Of a stretch of DNA of 64,000 bases, positions 43,128 to 51,016 are shown piece after piece. The translations under genes were made by a program, and so were the position numbers. Position 1 is the stretch's first letter; every line of letters starts with the position of its first letter. Source of the stretch: Thermoleophilaceae bacterium. GTDB taxonomy: Bacteria > Actinomycetota > Thermoleophilia > Solirubrobacterales > Thermoleophilaceae. A model generated the notes under the pieces. The model saw only the letters and a list, made by a program, of their open reading frames with translations. It was not told the origin of the DNA and did no database searches. The DNA is taken from positions 1 through 64,000 of the forward strand of contig DASUWY010000014.1 in assembly GCA_036378175.1 (NCBI GenBank). The letters run 5' to 3'.

Positions 43128-43364
43128 TCAGGTCTCTTTGGTCTGCTGTGTGGGCAGCGGTTCCTCGGACATGCCCATCAGGCGCTTACGGATGAAGGAG
43201 CGGTTCTTCGCCAGCGCCTTCGAGATCTCGGTCTTGCGGATGCCGTGCAGGTAGCCGATCGTCCAGTCGAGCTGCTGGAGCGCGTCCTCGGCGGCCTGGC
43301 GGTAGCGGTCGGTCTCGTCCTGCTTCGTGCCGCCCCGCCTGTTGTTGGTGCGCGTGCGCGCCAT
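43128..43364 (-). CDS. 78-residue basic protein preceding gvpA, unknown function
   Basis: 78 residues. A basic, disordered start ([20 protein letters not shown]) leads into helices ([19 protein letters not shown] and [18 protein letters not shown]), then a polar end. No family recognised. It lies between the acidic protein gene (17-bp gap) and gvpA (35-bp gap), so it is almost certainly co-transcribed and may be a gas vesicle accessory factor. Confidence 0.65.
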   Translation of the reverse strand: MARTRTNNRRGGTKQDETDRYRQAAEDALQQLDWTIGYLHGIRKTEISKALAKNRSFIRKRLMGMSEEPLPTQQTKET

Positions 43365-43381
43365 TCGGAACCTCCCGCCGG

Positions 43382-44068
43382 CTAGCTGCGGCCGGCCTTC
43401 GACTTCGTCTGCTTGGAGCGACGCTTCTTGGGCGGCTCGGGGGGCCGGTCGGCTGGATCGAGATAGTCATCGCCGCCCCGCATCACCGGAGGCCGGCGGC
43501 GGGGGCTGAGCGACGCCATCAGGTCGGGCGCGGACCGCGAGGCCTCTGCGTCGCCGCCGTTCGTGCCGAGCTCGATAGGCGGAGGGCCCTCGTCCTCTTC
43601 ATCCTCGTCTTCCGGCTCTTCCTCGTCCTCGTCCGGCTCCTCGTCGCCCGCGGCCTGCGGCCCGTCATCGTCCTCGTCTTCCGGCTCGTCCTCGTCGTCC
43701 CAGTCGTCGCCCTCGGAGTCGTCCTCGTCTTCCGGCTCTTCCTCGTCCTCGTCGGGCTCGTCCTCGTAGTCCTCGTCCGCGTACTCGTCCTCGTACGCCT
43801 CGTCCTCGGGCTCCTGTGGCTCCTCGTCCTCGATCCAGCCGTGCTCGGCGAGCCGATCGCGGACGCTGTCCGTGAGATCTCCCAGTCGCGGCACCTTGGT
43901 CAATGCCGCCGCCTTCGTCAGCGCCGGCGCCTTCGCAACGGCCACGCGGGCGGCCGTTGCGAGGGCAGCGCCGGCGGCAACCGCGGTCACCCCGGACATC
44001 CGTTTCCGGCGCTGCGGCTGCTCGCCATTGAGCGCGCTCTCGAGCGCGGCCGAAGCCACGCGGCTCAT
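43382..44068 (-). CDS. highly acidic low-complexity protein of the gas vesicle operon
   Basis: 228 residues from the ATG at 44068. A mildly hydrophobic Ala/Val segment (26-46) and a basic helix lead to a tract of about 80 residues (80-161) almost entirely Asp/Glu/Pro/Tyr, with the unit DEDEEEPEDED occurring twice. The last 40 residues are basic and Pro-rich (PPKKRRSKQTKSK). No family is recognised. The charge is opposite to the Ser/Arg tails of GvpA and the SRPBCC protein in the same operon, which suggests electrostatic partnership. Confidence 0.7.
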   Translation of the reverse strand: MSRVASAALESALNGEQPQRRKRMSGVTAVAAGAALATAARVAVAKAPALTKAAALTKVPRLGDLTDSVRDRLAEHGWIEDEEPQEPEDEAYEDEYADEDYEDEPDEDEEEPEDEDDSEGDDWDDEDEPEDEDDDGPQAAGDEEPDEDEEEPEDEDEEDEGPPPIELGTNGGDAEASRSAPDLMASLSPRRRPPVMRGGDDYLDPADRPPEPPKKRRSKQTKSKAGRS

Positions 44069-44084
44069 GTCGATGCGGCCGCGC

Positions 44085-44219
44085 TTAGCCACGGAGCACC
44101 TTGTACGTGATCGAGGCCGCCGCGGCTCCGGCCACCGCCGCAACCGCGATCGCGCGACCCACGCCGGCTCGCTTCCCGGCGACCCGGTCCACGAATGCCT
44201 GCTTCACCATTGAGCTCAT
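44085..44219 (-). CDS. 44-residue single-span protein in the gas vesicle operon
   Basis: 44 residues. ATG at 44219 is preceded by GGAGGG. A short basic N-terminus (VDRVAGKRAGVGR) is followed by a hydrophobic segment (AIAVAAVAGAAAASITYKVL). It fits between the SRPBCC gene (17-bp gap) and the acidic protein gene (16-bp gap). The good ribosome site, spacing and composition support a real small gene. No homologue recognised. Confidence 0.6.
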   Translation of the reverse strand: MSSMVKQAFVDRVAGKRAGVGRAIAVAAVAGAAAASITYKVLRG

Positions 44220-44236
44220 CGCCAGACCCTCCTGGT

Positions 44237-45403
44237 CTAGGACCGCGAGCCGCTCTTCCTCCTTGAGGACGAGCGTCCGCTGCTGCTCGAGCTGCCGTTG
44301 CTGCCGTTCGACGAGGAAGAGCTCCTCCGCGAACGACTGGACGAGCGCGTGCTGCCACTCGAACCGCTGCTGCCACTCGACCGACTGCCGCCACTCGAAC
44401 CGCTGCTGCCACTCGACCGGCTGCTGCCACTCGACCGGCTGCTCCCACTCGACCGGCCGCTGCCACTCGACCGGCCGCTGCCGCTCGAGCCGCTCCGGCT
44501 GCGCGAAGACGCGGATCCCCGCTTCTGCGACGAAGAGCGGCCGCGCGAGCTGCTCGAGGAGGACCTGCGCCTGCTCGGCGACGTCCTCGTCTTCTCGCCA
44601 CTGCCGGATCCCGACTCGTCCTCCTGCATCAGCACGTAGGCCTTGAAGCGAGCGAGGTCGGCGCGCACGGCGCGCTTGATGTGGCGCATGCCGCGGGCCG
44701 CCTTCTCGAGCATTGAGCCGGGCTGAACGTCGATGTTCACCTCCACGCGCGTGAGACGCGGCCCGAGCTCGTGGAAAGTGACCACGCCGGTGTGCGTCAC
44801 ACCCTCGCTGACCTTCCACTTGATCCGCTCGTTGGGCTTGTTCTCGACGATCTCCGCCTTGAACTCGCGGGAGAAGCCCCAGATCTTCGTCTTGAACGAG
44901 ACGTTCGAGTCGTCCTCCTCCGAGACCGACTGGAGGCGGTGCATGAACTTCGGCCACTCCTCGTACTCGGTCCACTGCTCGTAGACCGTGTTGAGCGGCA
45001 CGCCGATGTCGATGTCCTGCTGGATCGGCATGCGCCGGCCCTTGCCGACACCTTCCATGCCCTTGTTCTTGCCGCCGCCGCCCGGCAGCTTCTCGCTGAT
45101 CGCGTCCTTCGCGCCGCCCTTGAGCTTGTCGCCGGCGGCGTCCTTCAGCTTGTCGGCGCCGAGCTTGTCGCTCGCCTTCTCCAGCGGGCCGGAGCCGTTG
45201 CTGCTCAGTCCCTTCACAAGCTTTCCGGCGCCCTTCGCCGCCATGGGCGCGAGTGCCGCCACGCCCACTCCAGCGGCGAGGCCCTTGGCGCCTGACAGCG
45301 ATCCGTTGGAGCGGCCGCGTGCGTTCGTGGAAACCGATTCGACAGCTTCGCGGGCGACCTTGCCGAGTGCGGTGCCGATCGCGTCGCCTAGGTCCTTGGC
45401 CAT
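44237..45403 (-). CDS. SRPBCC-domain protein with long Ser/Arg/Gly tail, first gene of the gas vesicle operon
   Basis: 388 residues. A Gly/Lys/Ala-rich N-terminal third (1-122, including VGVAALAPMAAKGAG) precedes a SRPBCC/polyketide-cyclase-like domain (about 124-260: QQDIDIGVPLNTVYEQWTEY, FMHRLQSVSEEDDS, VVTFHELGPRLTRVEVNI). From residue 275 to the end the chain is almost only Ser, Arg and Gly in RSSGS-like repeats. SRPBCC folds bind hydrophobic ligands. Ser/Arg tails of this kind are disordered and could bind acidic partners or nucleic acid. An AGGAGGAGG site precedes the ATG, and a SigB-like promoter lies 65-90 bp upstream. Confidence 0.8.
   Translation of the reverse strand: MAKDLGDAIGTALGKVAREAVESVSTNARGRSNGSLSGAKGLAAGVGVAALAPMAAKGAGKLVKGLSSNGSGPLEKASDKLGADKLKDAAGDKLKGGAKDAISEKLPGGGGKNKGMEGVGKGRRMPIQQDIDIGVPLNTVYEQWTEYEEWPKFMHRLQSVSEEDDSNVSFKTKIWGFSREFKAEIVENKPNERIKWKVSEGVTHTGVVTFHELGPRLTRVEVNIDVQPGSMLEKAARGMRHIKRAVRADLARFKAYVLMQEDESGSGSGEKTRTSPSRRRSSSSSSRGRSSSQKRGSASSRSRSGSSGSGRSSGSGRSSGSSRSSGSSRSSGSSGSSGGSRSSGSSGSSGSTRSSSRSRRSSSSSNGSNGSSSSSGRSSSRRKSGSRS
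44240..44581 (-). repeat. imperfect tandem repeat coding for the Ser/Arg/Gly tail
   Basis: The coding DNA repeats short units around CCACTCGACCG and GCTGCTGCCACTCGA (plus-strand reading) many times, giving Arg-Ser-Ser-Gly-Ser-type repeats. Repeat number may vary between strains by slippage. Confidence 0.75.
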
Positions 45404-45467
45404 GAATGCCTCCTCCTAGCTCTTCTTCCCTCGGGGCCCCCGCCTCGTTGTTTTCGTGTTCGGGGCG

Positions 45468-45492
45468 ATACCCGACCTTTTGCGGGGAAAAC
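45468..45492 (-). promoter_or_regulatory. stress-sigma (SigB/SigF-type) promoter of the gas vesicle operon
   Basis: On the minus strand GTTT (45492-45489), 15 bp, then GGGTAT (45473-45468). This matches the GTTT-N14-17-GGGTA(T/C) consensus of general stress/sporulation-type sigma factors of Gram-positives exactly in both boxes. The predicted start is near 45460, giving a leader of about 57 nt before the ATG at 45403. Confidence 0.6.
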
Positions 45493-45566
45493 GGTTTGGT
45501 CAATATGTGGCGCGTTGGCCCAAGCGGCGCCGGACTGGACGGCCCGCGATTGGGTACCCCAAGCTC

Positions 45567-45809
45567 ATGGTGATCGGCGCAGTGGTGGCGCTGTGCGTTG
45601 TGCTCTTGATTCTCGGCTTCCTTCTGCCGCGACTCTCGCGACACCCGCAGCGCGGCGTGGACCGGGTGTTCGGCGCGGGCCGGCGCGGCGCGGCGAAGGC
45701 GCCCGGGCCGCTCGGCCGCTGGCTGCCGAAGCCGCTGCGAACGTCCCAGCGAGCGGCTGACAAGAGCGCGGCCGCTGGGCGCCGCGGACGGGCCAAGGCT
45801 CCGTTCTAG
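45567..45809 (+). CDS. small membrane-anchored basic protein, unknown function
   Basis: 80 residues from the ATG at 45567. One N-terminal span (VIGAVVALCVVLLILGFLLP) is followed by a strongly basic Gly/Ala/Arg cytoplasmic or surface tail (RGVDRVFGAGRRGAAK and on). Similar short proteins are common in actinobacteria, without known function. It is divergent from the gas vesicle operon with 163 bp between starts. The frame is open upstream, but that part looks non-coding. Confidence 0.55.
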   Translation: MVIGAVVALCVVLLILGFLLPRLSRHPQRGVDRVFGAGRRGAAKAPGPLGRWLPKPLRTSQRAADKSAAAGRRGRAKAPF

Positions 45810-45844
45810 CTTCTTCACCGCGTACGAACGGCAGCACCGCATCG

Positions 45845-45893
45845 CACGCTCTTCACCTTTCCCTCGCCATACGGGGATAACGTGAAGAGCGTG
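45845..45893. terminator. perfect 12-bp inverted repeat between convergent genes
   Basis: CACGCTCTTCAC (45845-45856) and GTGAAGAGCGTG (45882-45893) are perfect inverted copies around a 25-nt loop, placed between the ends of the small membrane protein gene and the large oxidoreductase gene. Probably a bidirectional terminator, though there is no T-tract. Confidence 0.55.
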
Positions 45894-45985
45894 GCTCAGC
45901 CGCCGCCCGGCTCCCGAGCTCGCGCGCCGTGGCACAGGACGGGCCGCCCAGCCAACTTACGATCGCGCCGTTCGGTCCCGCGACG

Positions 45986-48900
45986 TCACCGGCGGACGCG
46001 CCGGCTCGCCGCCACACCGCCCGCCGCCGTGGCGCCAACGGCCGCCAGCGCCACGGCCGCCCGCTTGGCGCGGGAATCCGTGGGGTGGCCGTTCGGCTCC
46101 GACGGCGCCACGTCCTCGAAGCGCGCGCCGCTCGTGGGCCCGGCCGCCCTGCGCACGGCCAATTGCAGCACCTGAGCCAGGTGCAGCGCCTGGCGGCCGC
46201 TGCCGTGCTCGATCTGCGAGCGGCAGCTGAATCCGTCCGTGATCAGCGCCACGTCAGGCGCCGCCTCGCGCGCGCGAGGAAGCAGCTTCTGCTCGCCCGC
46301 CTTGATCGACACCTCGTAGGGCTCGCCCTCCTCGTAGCCGAACGAGCCCGCAAGTCCGCAGCAACCCGTGTCGAGCACCTCGTAGTCGATTCCCACGCGG
46401 TCGAGCACGGCGGCGTCGCAGTCCGTGTCGGAGCTGGCCTTCTGGTGGCAGTGGAGGTGCACGAGCGCCTTCCCGTCAAGCCGCGGGATCTGCCAGTCCG
46501 CCGCGTGCTTCGCGATGAACTCGCCGAGCGTGAAGGTCTGGCGGGCGAGCCGCTTCGCGTCCTCGTTGGCCGGGAACATGTTGAGCAGCTCGTCGCGGAA
46601 CGCGGCGCCGCAGCTCGGCTCCAGCGCCACCATCGGCGTGCCCGCCTCGATGTCTGGCCGCAGCGTGTCGAGGATCTGCCCCAGCTGACGCCGCGCGAGG
46701 TCGAGCATCCCGAAGTCGTACAGCGGCCGGCCGCAGCAGAGCGGCCGCGGCGGGATCGCCACCTGGAAGCCTGCCGCCTCGAGCACCTCGGTTGCCGCCA
46801 CGGCGATCTCCGGGTGGAAGTGGTTGTTGAACGTGTCCGGCCACAGCAGCACCCGCTCGCCCGTGCGCCGCCCAGTGGCCCGCTCACGGAACCAGGAGGT
46901 GAACGTCTTCGTGGCGAACTTCGGCGGCCGCCGCTCAGGCGTGATTCCCACGAGCCGCTTGCCCAGGCGGGCGAACGGCTCGCGCTGCAGGAGGAAGTTC
47001 GCGAGCCGCGGGGCGAGCGACGCCAGCCGCGCCTCCCAGTAGATGAGCCCGAGCGCATAGGCGTGGCGCGGCCGCAGGCGGCGCTTCCAGTAGTGCGACA
47101 GGAACTCGGCCTTGTACGTGGCCATGTCCACGCGCACCGGGCACTCGTGCTTGCAGCCCTTGCACGCGAGACAGAGGTCGAGCGCCTCCTTCACGTCCTC
47201 GTTGCGCCAACCGCCGTCGATCGTGTCCGAGCGCATCATCTCGAACAGCAGTCGCGCGCGCCCGCGCGTGGAGTGCTTCTCCTCGAGCGTGACCTGGTAG
47301 CTCGGGCACATCGTGCCCTCCTGGTCGCGGCAGGCGCCCACGCCGAAGCAGCGCTCGGCCGCCGCCGCGAAGCTGCCGCCGTCCTCGTGAAAGCTGAAGC
47401 GCGTGTGCACGTCAAGCGTGCGGTAGCTCGGGTCGATCTGGAGATTGGTGTCGAGCGGGTACGGCTTCGCGACCTTGCCCGGGTTCATCTTCCAGTCCGG
47501 ATCCCAGATCTCCTTGAACTCGTTGAACGCGTCCACGAGCTCAGACCCGAACATACGGTCGAGCAGCTCGGCGCGCGCCTGGCCGTCGCCGTGCTCCCCG
47601 GACAGCGAGCCGTGGTACTTCGAGCCCACGAGCTCGGCGGCCTCCTCCATGAACTCGCGGTAGTTGCGCACGCCCTGCGGGGTGAGAAAGTCGAAGTCGA
47701 TGCGTGAGTGCACGCAGCCGTGGCCCACGTGGCCGAAGATGCAGGACACCCTCCGGCCGTGCTTGTCGCACAGCTCCTCGAGGTCGCGGATGTAGTCGCC
47801 GATCCGGTCGGGCGCCACCGCCGCGTCCTCCCACGACGGCCAGCCGGGATGTTCGCCGGGCATCTTGCTGTTGCCCACGCCGCCCTCGCGGATCTCCCAG
47901 ATCTGCTCCACCTGGTCAGGGTCCTCGTACAGCTTGCTGTCCACGTGCGGGCCCTCGTCGGGCAGCGACGCGATCATCGCTTCGGCCTTCTCGTCCGCCT
48001 CCTCCTTGCTGTCACCGCCGAATTCCACGAGCAGCCACGCTCCCCCGCCGGGCAGGAGCTCCGGGTGGCGCTTGAAGCCCTTCTTCAGCTCGTTGTCCAC
48101 GAGCCGCTGGTCGAACGTCTCGAGCCCGATCGGATCGAACTCCATGATGTCTGGCACCTGGTCGGCGGCCGTGGCGCAGTCGTCGTAGCCGAGCAGCACG
48201 AGCGAGCGATGCTGCGGGCTGTGGATGAGCTTGCAGCGCGCCTCGAGCACGAGCGCGCAGGTGGCCTCGGTCCCCACCAGCGCGGCCGCGACGTTGAAGC
48301 CGTTCTCCGGCAGCAGGCTGTCGAGGTTGTAGCCCGAGATGCGGCGCGGTATCCGCGGGTAGCGCTCGCGGATCAGGTCCGCGTAGCGGTCGCGCAGGTC
48401 CAGCAGCGCGGAGTAGATCTCGCCCTCCCGGCCGCCCGCGGCGATCTTCGCCTCGAGCTCCTCGTCGGTCATCGAGCTCTTCACCGTCATGCGCGTGCCG
48501 TCGTAGAGGAGCACGTCCAGCGCCTCGATGTTGTCGGCCGTCACGCCGGCGAGGATCGAGTGGACTCCGCACGAGTTGTTGCCGATCATGCCGCCGAGCG
48601 TGCAGCGGCTGTGGGTGGCGGGATCAGGCCCGAAGGTGAGTTCGTGCTCCTCCGCCTTCTCGCGCAGCCAGTCGAGCACGATCCCCGGCTCCACGCGCGC
48701 GTAACAGCCGTCGGGCGAGAGCTCGAGCAGGTTGTTCATGTACTTCGAGAAGTCGAGCAAGACGGCGGTGTTCACCGTCTGGCCGGCGAGCCCGGTGCCG
48801 CAGCCTCTCGCGACGATCGGCGCGCGGTGCTCGCGGCATGCCGCCACGGTGGCGATCACATCGCTCACGTCGCGCGGTACCACCACGCCGATCGGCACCT

Positions 48901-49039
48901 GGCGATATACGGACGCGTCGTTGGCGTAGAGGGCGCGGTCGCCGTCCGAGAAGCGCACCTCTCCGCGCACGTCCCTGCGTAGCGCCCGCTCGAGCTCTAC
49001 ACGGTCAGCCGTTGCTGCGGGTGCCGCGATTGTCGCCAT
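45986..49039 (-). CDS. FAD-binding and Fe-S-binding oxidoreductase, GlcD-GlcF-type fusion (D-lactate/2-hydroxyacid dehydrogenase-like)
   Basis: 1017 residues. N-terminal half: FAD_binding_4 (ARGCGTGLAGQ, GNNSCGVHS) and FAD-oxidase C domain (FGHVGHGCVHSRIDFD). Then a ferredoxin-like motif CLACKGCKHECPVR, and two CCG domains with LCCGRPLYDFG and DTGCCGLAGSFG that bind [4Fe-4S]. This is the YdiJ/Dld-type fusion that oxidises D-lactate or another 2-hydroxyacid and passes electrons to quinone. Unusually it ends with about 40 residues of basic/Ala-rich sequence including a hydrophobic stretch (AAVALAAVGATAAGGVAAS) that could be a membrane anchor. It is divergent from the pyruvate oxidase gene. Confidence 0.85.
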   Translation of the reverse strand: MATIAAPAATADRVELERALRRDVRGEVRFSDGDRALYANDASVYRQVPIGVVVPRDVSDVIATVAACREHRAPIVARGCGTGLAGQTVNTAVLLDFSKYMNNLLELSPDGCYARVEPGIVLDWLREKAEEHELTFGPDPATHSRCTLGGMIGNNSCGVHSILAGVTADNIEALDVLLYDGTRMTVKSSMTDEELEAKIAAGGREGEIYSALLDLRDRYADLIRERYPRIPRRISGYNLDSLLPENGFNVAAALVGTEATCALVLEARCKLIHSPQHRSLVLLGYDDCATAADQVPDIMEFDPIGLETFDQRLVDNELKKGFKRHPELLPGGGAWLLVEFGGDSKEEADEKAEAMIASLPDEGPHVDSKLYEDPDQVEQIWEIREGGVGNSKMPGEHPGWPSWEDAAVAPDRIGDYIRDLEELCDKHGRRVSCIFGHVGHGCVHSRIDFDFLTPQGVRNYREFMEEAAELVGSKYHGSLSGEHGDGQARAELLDRMFGSELVDAFNEFKEIWDPDWKMNPGKVAKPYPLDTNLQIDPSYRTLDVHTRFSFHEDGGSFAAAAERCFGVGACRDQEGTMCPSYQVTLEEKHSTRGRARLLFEMMRSDTIDGGWRNEDVKEALDLCLACKGCKHECPVRVDMATYKAEFLSHYWKRRLRPRHAYALGLIYWEARLASLAPRLANFLLQREPFARLGKRLVGITPERRPPKFATKTFTSWFRERATGRRTGERVLLWPDTFNNHFHPEIAVAATEVLEAAGFQVAIPPRPLCCGRPLYDFGMLDLARRQLGQILDTLRPDIEAGTPMVALEPSCGAAFRDELLNMFPANEDAKRLARQTFTLGEFIAKHAADWQIPRLDGKALVHLHCHQKASSDTDCDAAVLDRVGIDYEVLDTGCCGLAGSFGYEEGEPYEVSIKAGEQKLLPRAREAAPDVALITDGFSCRSQIEHGSGRQALHLAQVLQLAVRRAAGPTSGARFEDVAPSEPNGHPTDSRAKRAAVALAAVGATAAGGVAASRRVRR

Positions 49040-49186
49040 GGCGCGGACCTCCTTCGGAGTCGAACTGCTCGGTCTGTACCCCCGTCAAACGAGCAATCCC
49101 GCGGGCCATGTACGGGGTCTGACCTGCAACACGTCAAACGCCTGCGCTCGGGTAGCCACCCCACGACACCCACCACAGGAGGCGGC

Positions 49187-51016
49187 ATGCCAGACACTGC
49201 ATCTGACCTACTGGTCGAGCGCCTGATGGACTGGGGCGTGGACACCATCTTCGGCCTGCCAGGCGACGGGATCAACGGCCTGATGGAGGCCCTCCGCAAG
49301 CGCCACGACCGCATCCGCTACGTGCACGTGCGCCACGAGGAGGTTGGCGCGATGGCGGCGGTGGGCTACGCGAAGTTCACCGGGAAGCTCGGCGTCTGCT
49401 TCTCGACCGCCGGCCCCGGCGCGATCCATCTGGCCAACGGCCTGCTCGACGCGCGGCTCGACGGCGCGCCGCTTCTGGCCATCACCGGGATGACCTACCA
49501 CGACCTGATCGGCACGCATTACCTCCAGGACTTCGACACCGATCACCTCTACTCCAACCTCGCCGCCTACAACCAGCGGATCATGGGGCCCGAGCACATC
49601 CACAATGTGGTGGACCTCGCGTGCCGCACCGCGCTGTCGCAGCGGCTGCCATCCCACATCGCCTTCCCGATCGACTACCAGACGGCGGACGCCGAGGACC
49701 TGATGCGCTACAAGCGCAACGTCCCCGGTCACACCACCGTCGCGTTCAGCGCGCCGCTGCGCACACCGCCCGAGGAGGAGCTGAGGCGCGCGGCGGACCT
49801 GCTCGCGGGGGGCAGCAAGATCGCCATCCTTGCCGGACAGGGGGCGCGCGGCGCCGGACCGGAGCTCGAGCAGCTGGCCGAGACCCTTGCGGCGCCGATC
49901 ATCAAGGCGTCGCTCGGCAAGGACTGCGTGCCGGATGACAGCCCGTACACCACGGGCGGCATCGGCGTGATCGGAACGCGCCCGTCGCAGGACGCCGTGG
50001 AGGCCTGCGACACGTTCGTGATCGTGGGCAGCTCGATGCCCTACATCGAGTTCCTGCCACAGCCGGGCCAGGCGAAGTGCGTTCAGATCGACGACAAGCC
50101 CGAGCGCATCGGCCTGCGCTACCCCGCGGACGTGGGCCTCGTGGGCGACGCGCGCGAGACGCTGCGCCAGCTCCTGCCGATGCTCGAGCGCAACGAGGAC
50201 CGCAGCTTCCTCCAGCAGGCGCAGCACGGCATGGAGCAGTGGTGGGAGCTGATGGAGGAGCGCGGCACGCGCGACGACGTGCCGATGAAGCCGCAGGTGG
50301 TGACGTGGCACCTGTCAGAGCTGCTCGACGACGACGCGATCGTCTGCGGCGACTCCGGCCAGGTGACCACCTGGTCCACGCAGATGAAACTCCGCGCAAA
50401 CCAGAGCTTCTCGTTCAGCGGGACGAACTGCTCGATGGCGGCCGCCCTGCCATATGCGATCGGTGCGCAGACGGCGTATCCGGGCCGGCAGGTGGTCGCC
50501 ATCACGGGCGACGGATCGCTGACCATGCAGATGGGCGACCTCGCCACGCTGATGCAGGAGGGGCTGCCCGTGAAGCTGATCGTGTTCAAGAACAACACGC
50601 TCGGCCTCATCAAGTGGGAGCAGATGGTGTTCATCGGCAACCCGGAGTACGGCGTGGACTTCGCGCCCGTGGACTTCGTGAAGGTGGCCGAGGGCTGTGG
50701 CGCGCGCGCCTTCCACATCGAGGACCCGGCCGACTGTCGCGGGACCCTCGAGCAGGCGCTCGCGCACAACGGTCCCGCGGTGATCGAGGCCGTGGTGGAC
50801 GGCAACGAGCCGCCGCTGCCGCCGAAGATCACGCGCGAGCAGGCGAAGTCGCTGGCCACGGCGCTCGCCCGCGGCGAAGAGCACCGCGAGCGGATCGGAT
50901 TGACGATCGGGCACGACGCAATCGACGAGCGCACTTTCGCCCAGAGTCCTTACGGGGTGATGGGGCGCTTGAAGGAGAAGGTCACAGGAGGTAACGGCGA
51001 TGGCAACCCACGCTGA
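49187..51016 (+). CDS. thiamine-diphosphate-dependent pyruvate oxidase/dehydrogenase (PoxB-like)
   Basis: 609 residues with AGGAGG before the ATG. Domains: PYR (GLPGDGINGLMEAL, catalytic Glu in HVRHEEVGAM), FAD/NAD-like middle, and PP (ITGDGSLTMQMGDLATL ... NNTLGLIKWEQ) carrying the ThDP-Mg motif GDG-x-N. This is the PoxB/pyruvate oxidase branch rather than acetolactate synthase. It would convert pyruvate to acetate and CO2, linked to quinone or oxygen. The acetate transporter gene overlaps its 3' end, supporting acetate as product. A C-terminal membrane-binding helix of PoxB type is not obvious. Confidence 0.82.
   Translation: MPDTASDLLVERLMDWGVDTIFGLPGDGINGLMEALRKRHDRIRYVHVRHEEVGAMAAVGYAKFTGKLGVCFSTAGPGAIHLANGLLDARLDGAPLLAITGMTYHDLIGTHYLQDFDTDHLYSNLAAYNQRIMGPEHIHNVVDLACRTALSQRLPSHIAFPIDYQTADAEDLMRYKRNVPGHTTVAFSAPLRTPPEEELRRAADLLAGGSKIAILAGQGARGAGPELEQLAETLAAPIIKASLGKDCVPDDSPYTTGGIGVIGTRPSQDAVEACDTFVIVGSSMPYIEFLPQPGQAKCVQIDDKPERIGLRYPADVGLVGDARETLRQLLPMLERNEDRSFLQQAQHGMEQWWELMEERGTRDDVPMKPQVVTWHLSELLDDDAIVCGDSGQVTTWSTQMKLRANQSFSFSGTNCSMAAALPYAIGAQTAYPGRQVVAITGDGSLTMQMGDLATLMQEGLPVKLIVFKNNTLGLIKWEQMVFIGNPEYGVDFAPVDFVKVAEGCGARAFHIEDPADCRGTLEQALAHNGPAVIEAVVDGNEPPLPPKITREQAKSLATALARGEEHRERIGLTIGHDAIDERTFAQSPYGVMGRLKEKVTGGNGDGNPR

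Noticed and set aside
44240-44581. Tandem repeats considered as a CRISPR array
   Set aside because: Units are short, contiguous, codon-phased and lack spacers; no cas genes are near.
44085-45935. 616-codon minus-strand frame through the gas vesicle region
   Set aside because: Shadow of the SRPBCC gene; only its last 44 codons, with their own ribosome site, are kept as a small gene.
45929-47707. 592-codon plus-strand frame opposite the large oxidoreductase
   Set aside because: Antisense shadow with His/Arg/Val-rich composition and no motifs.
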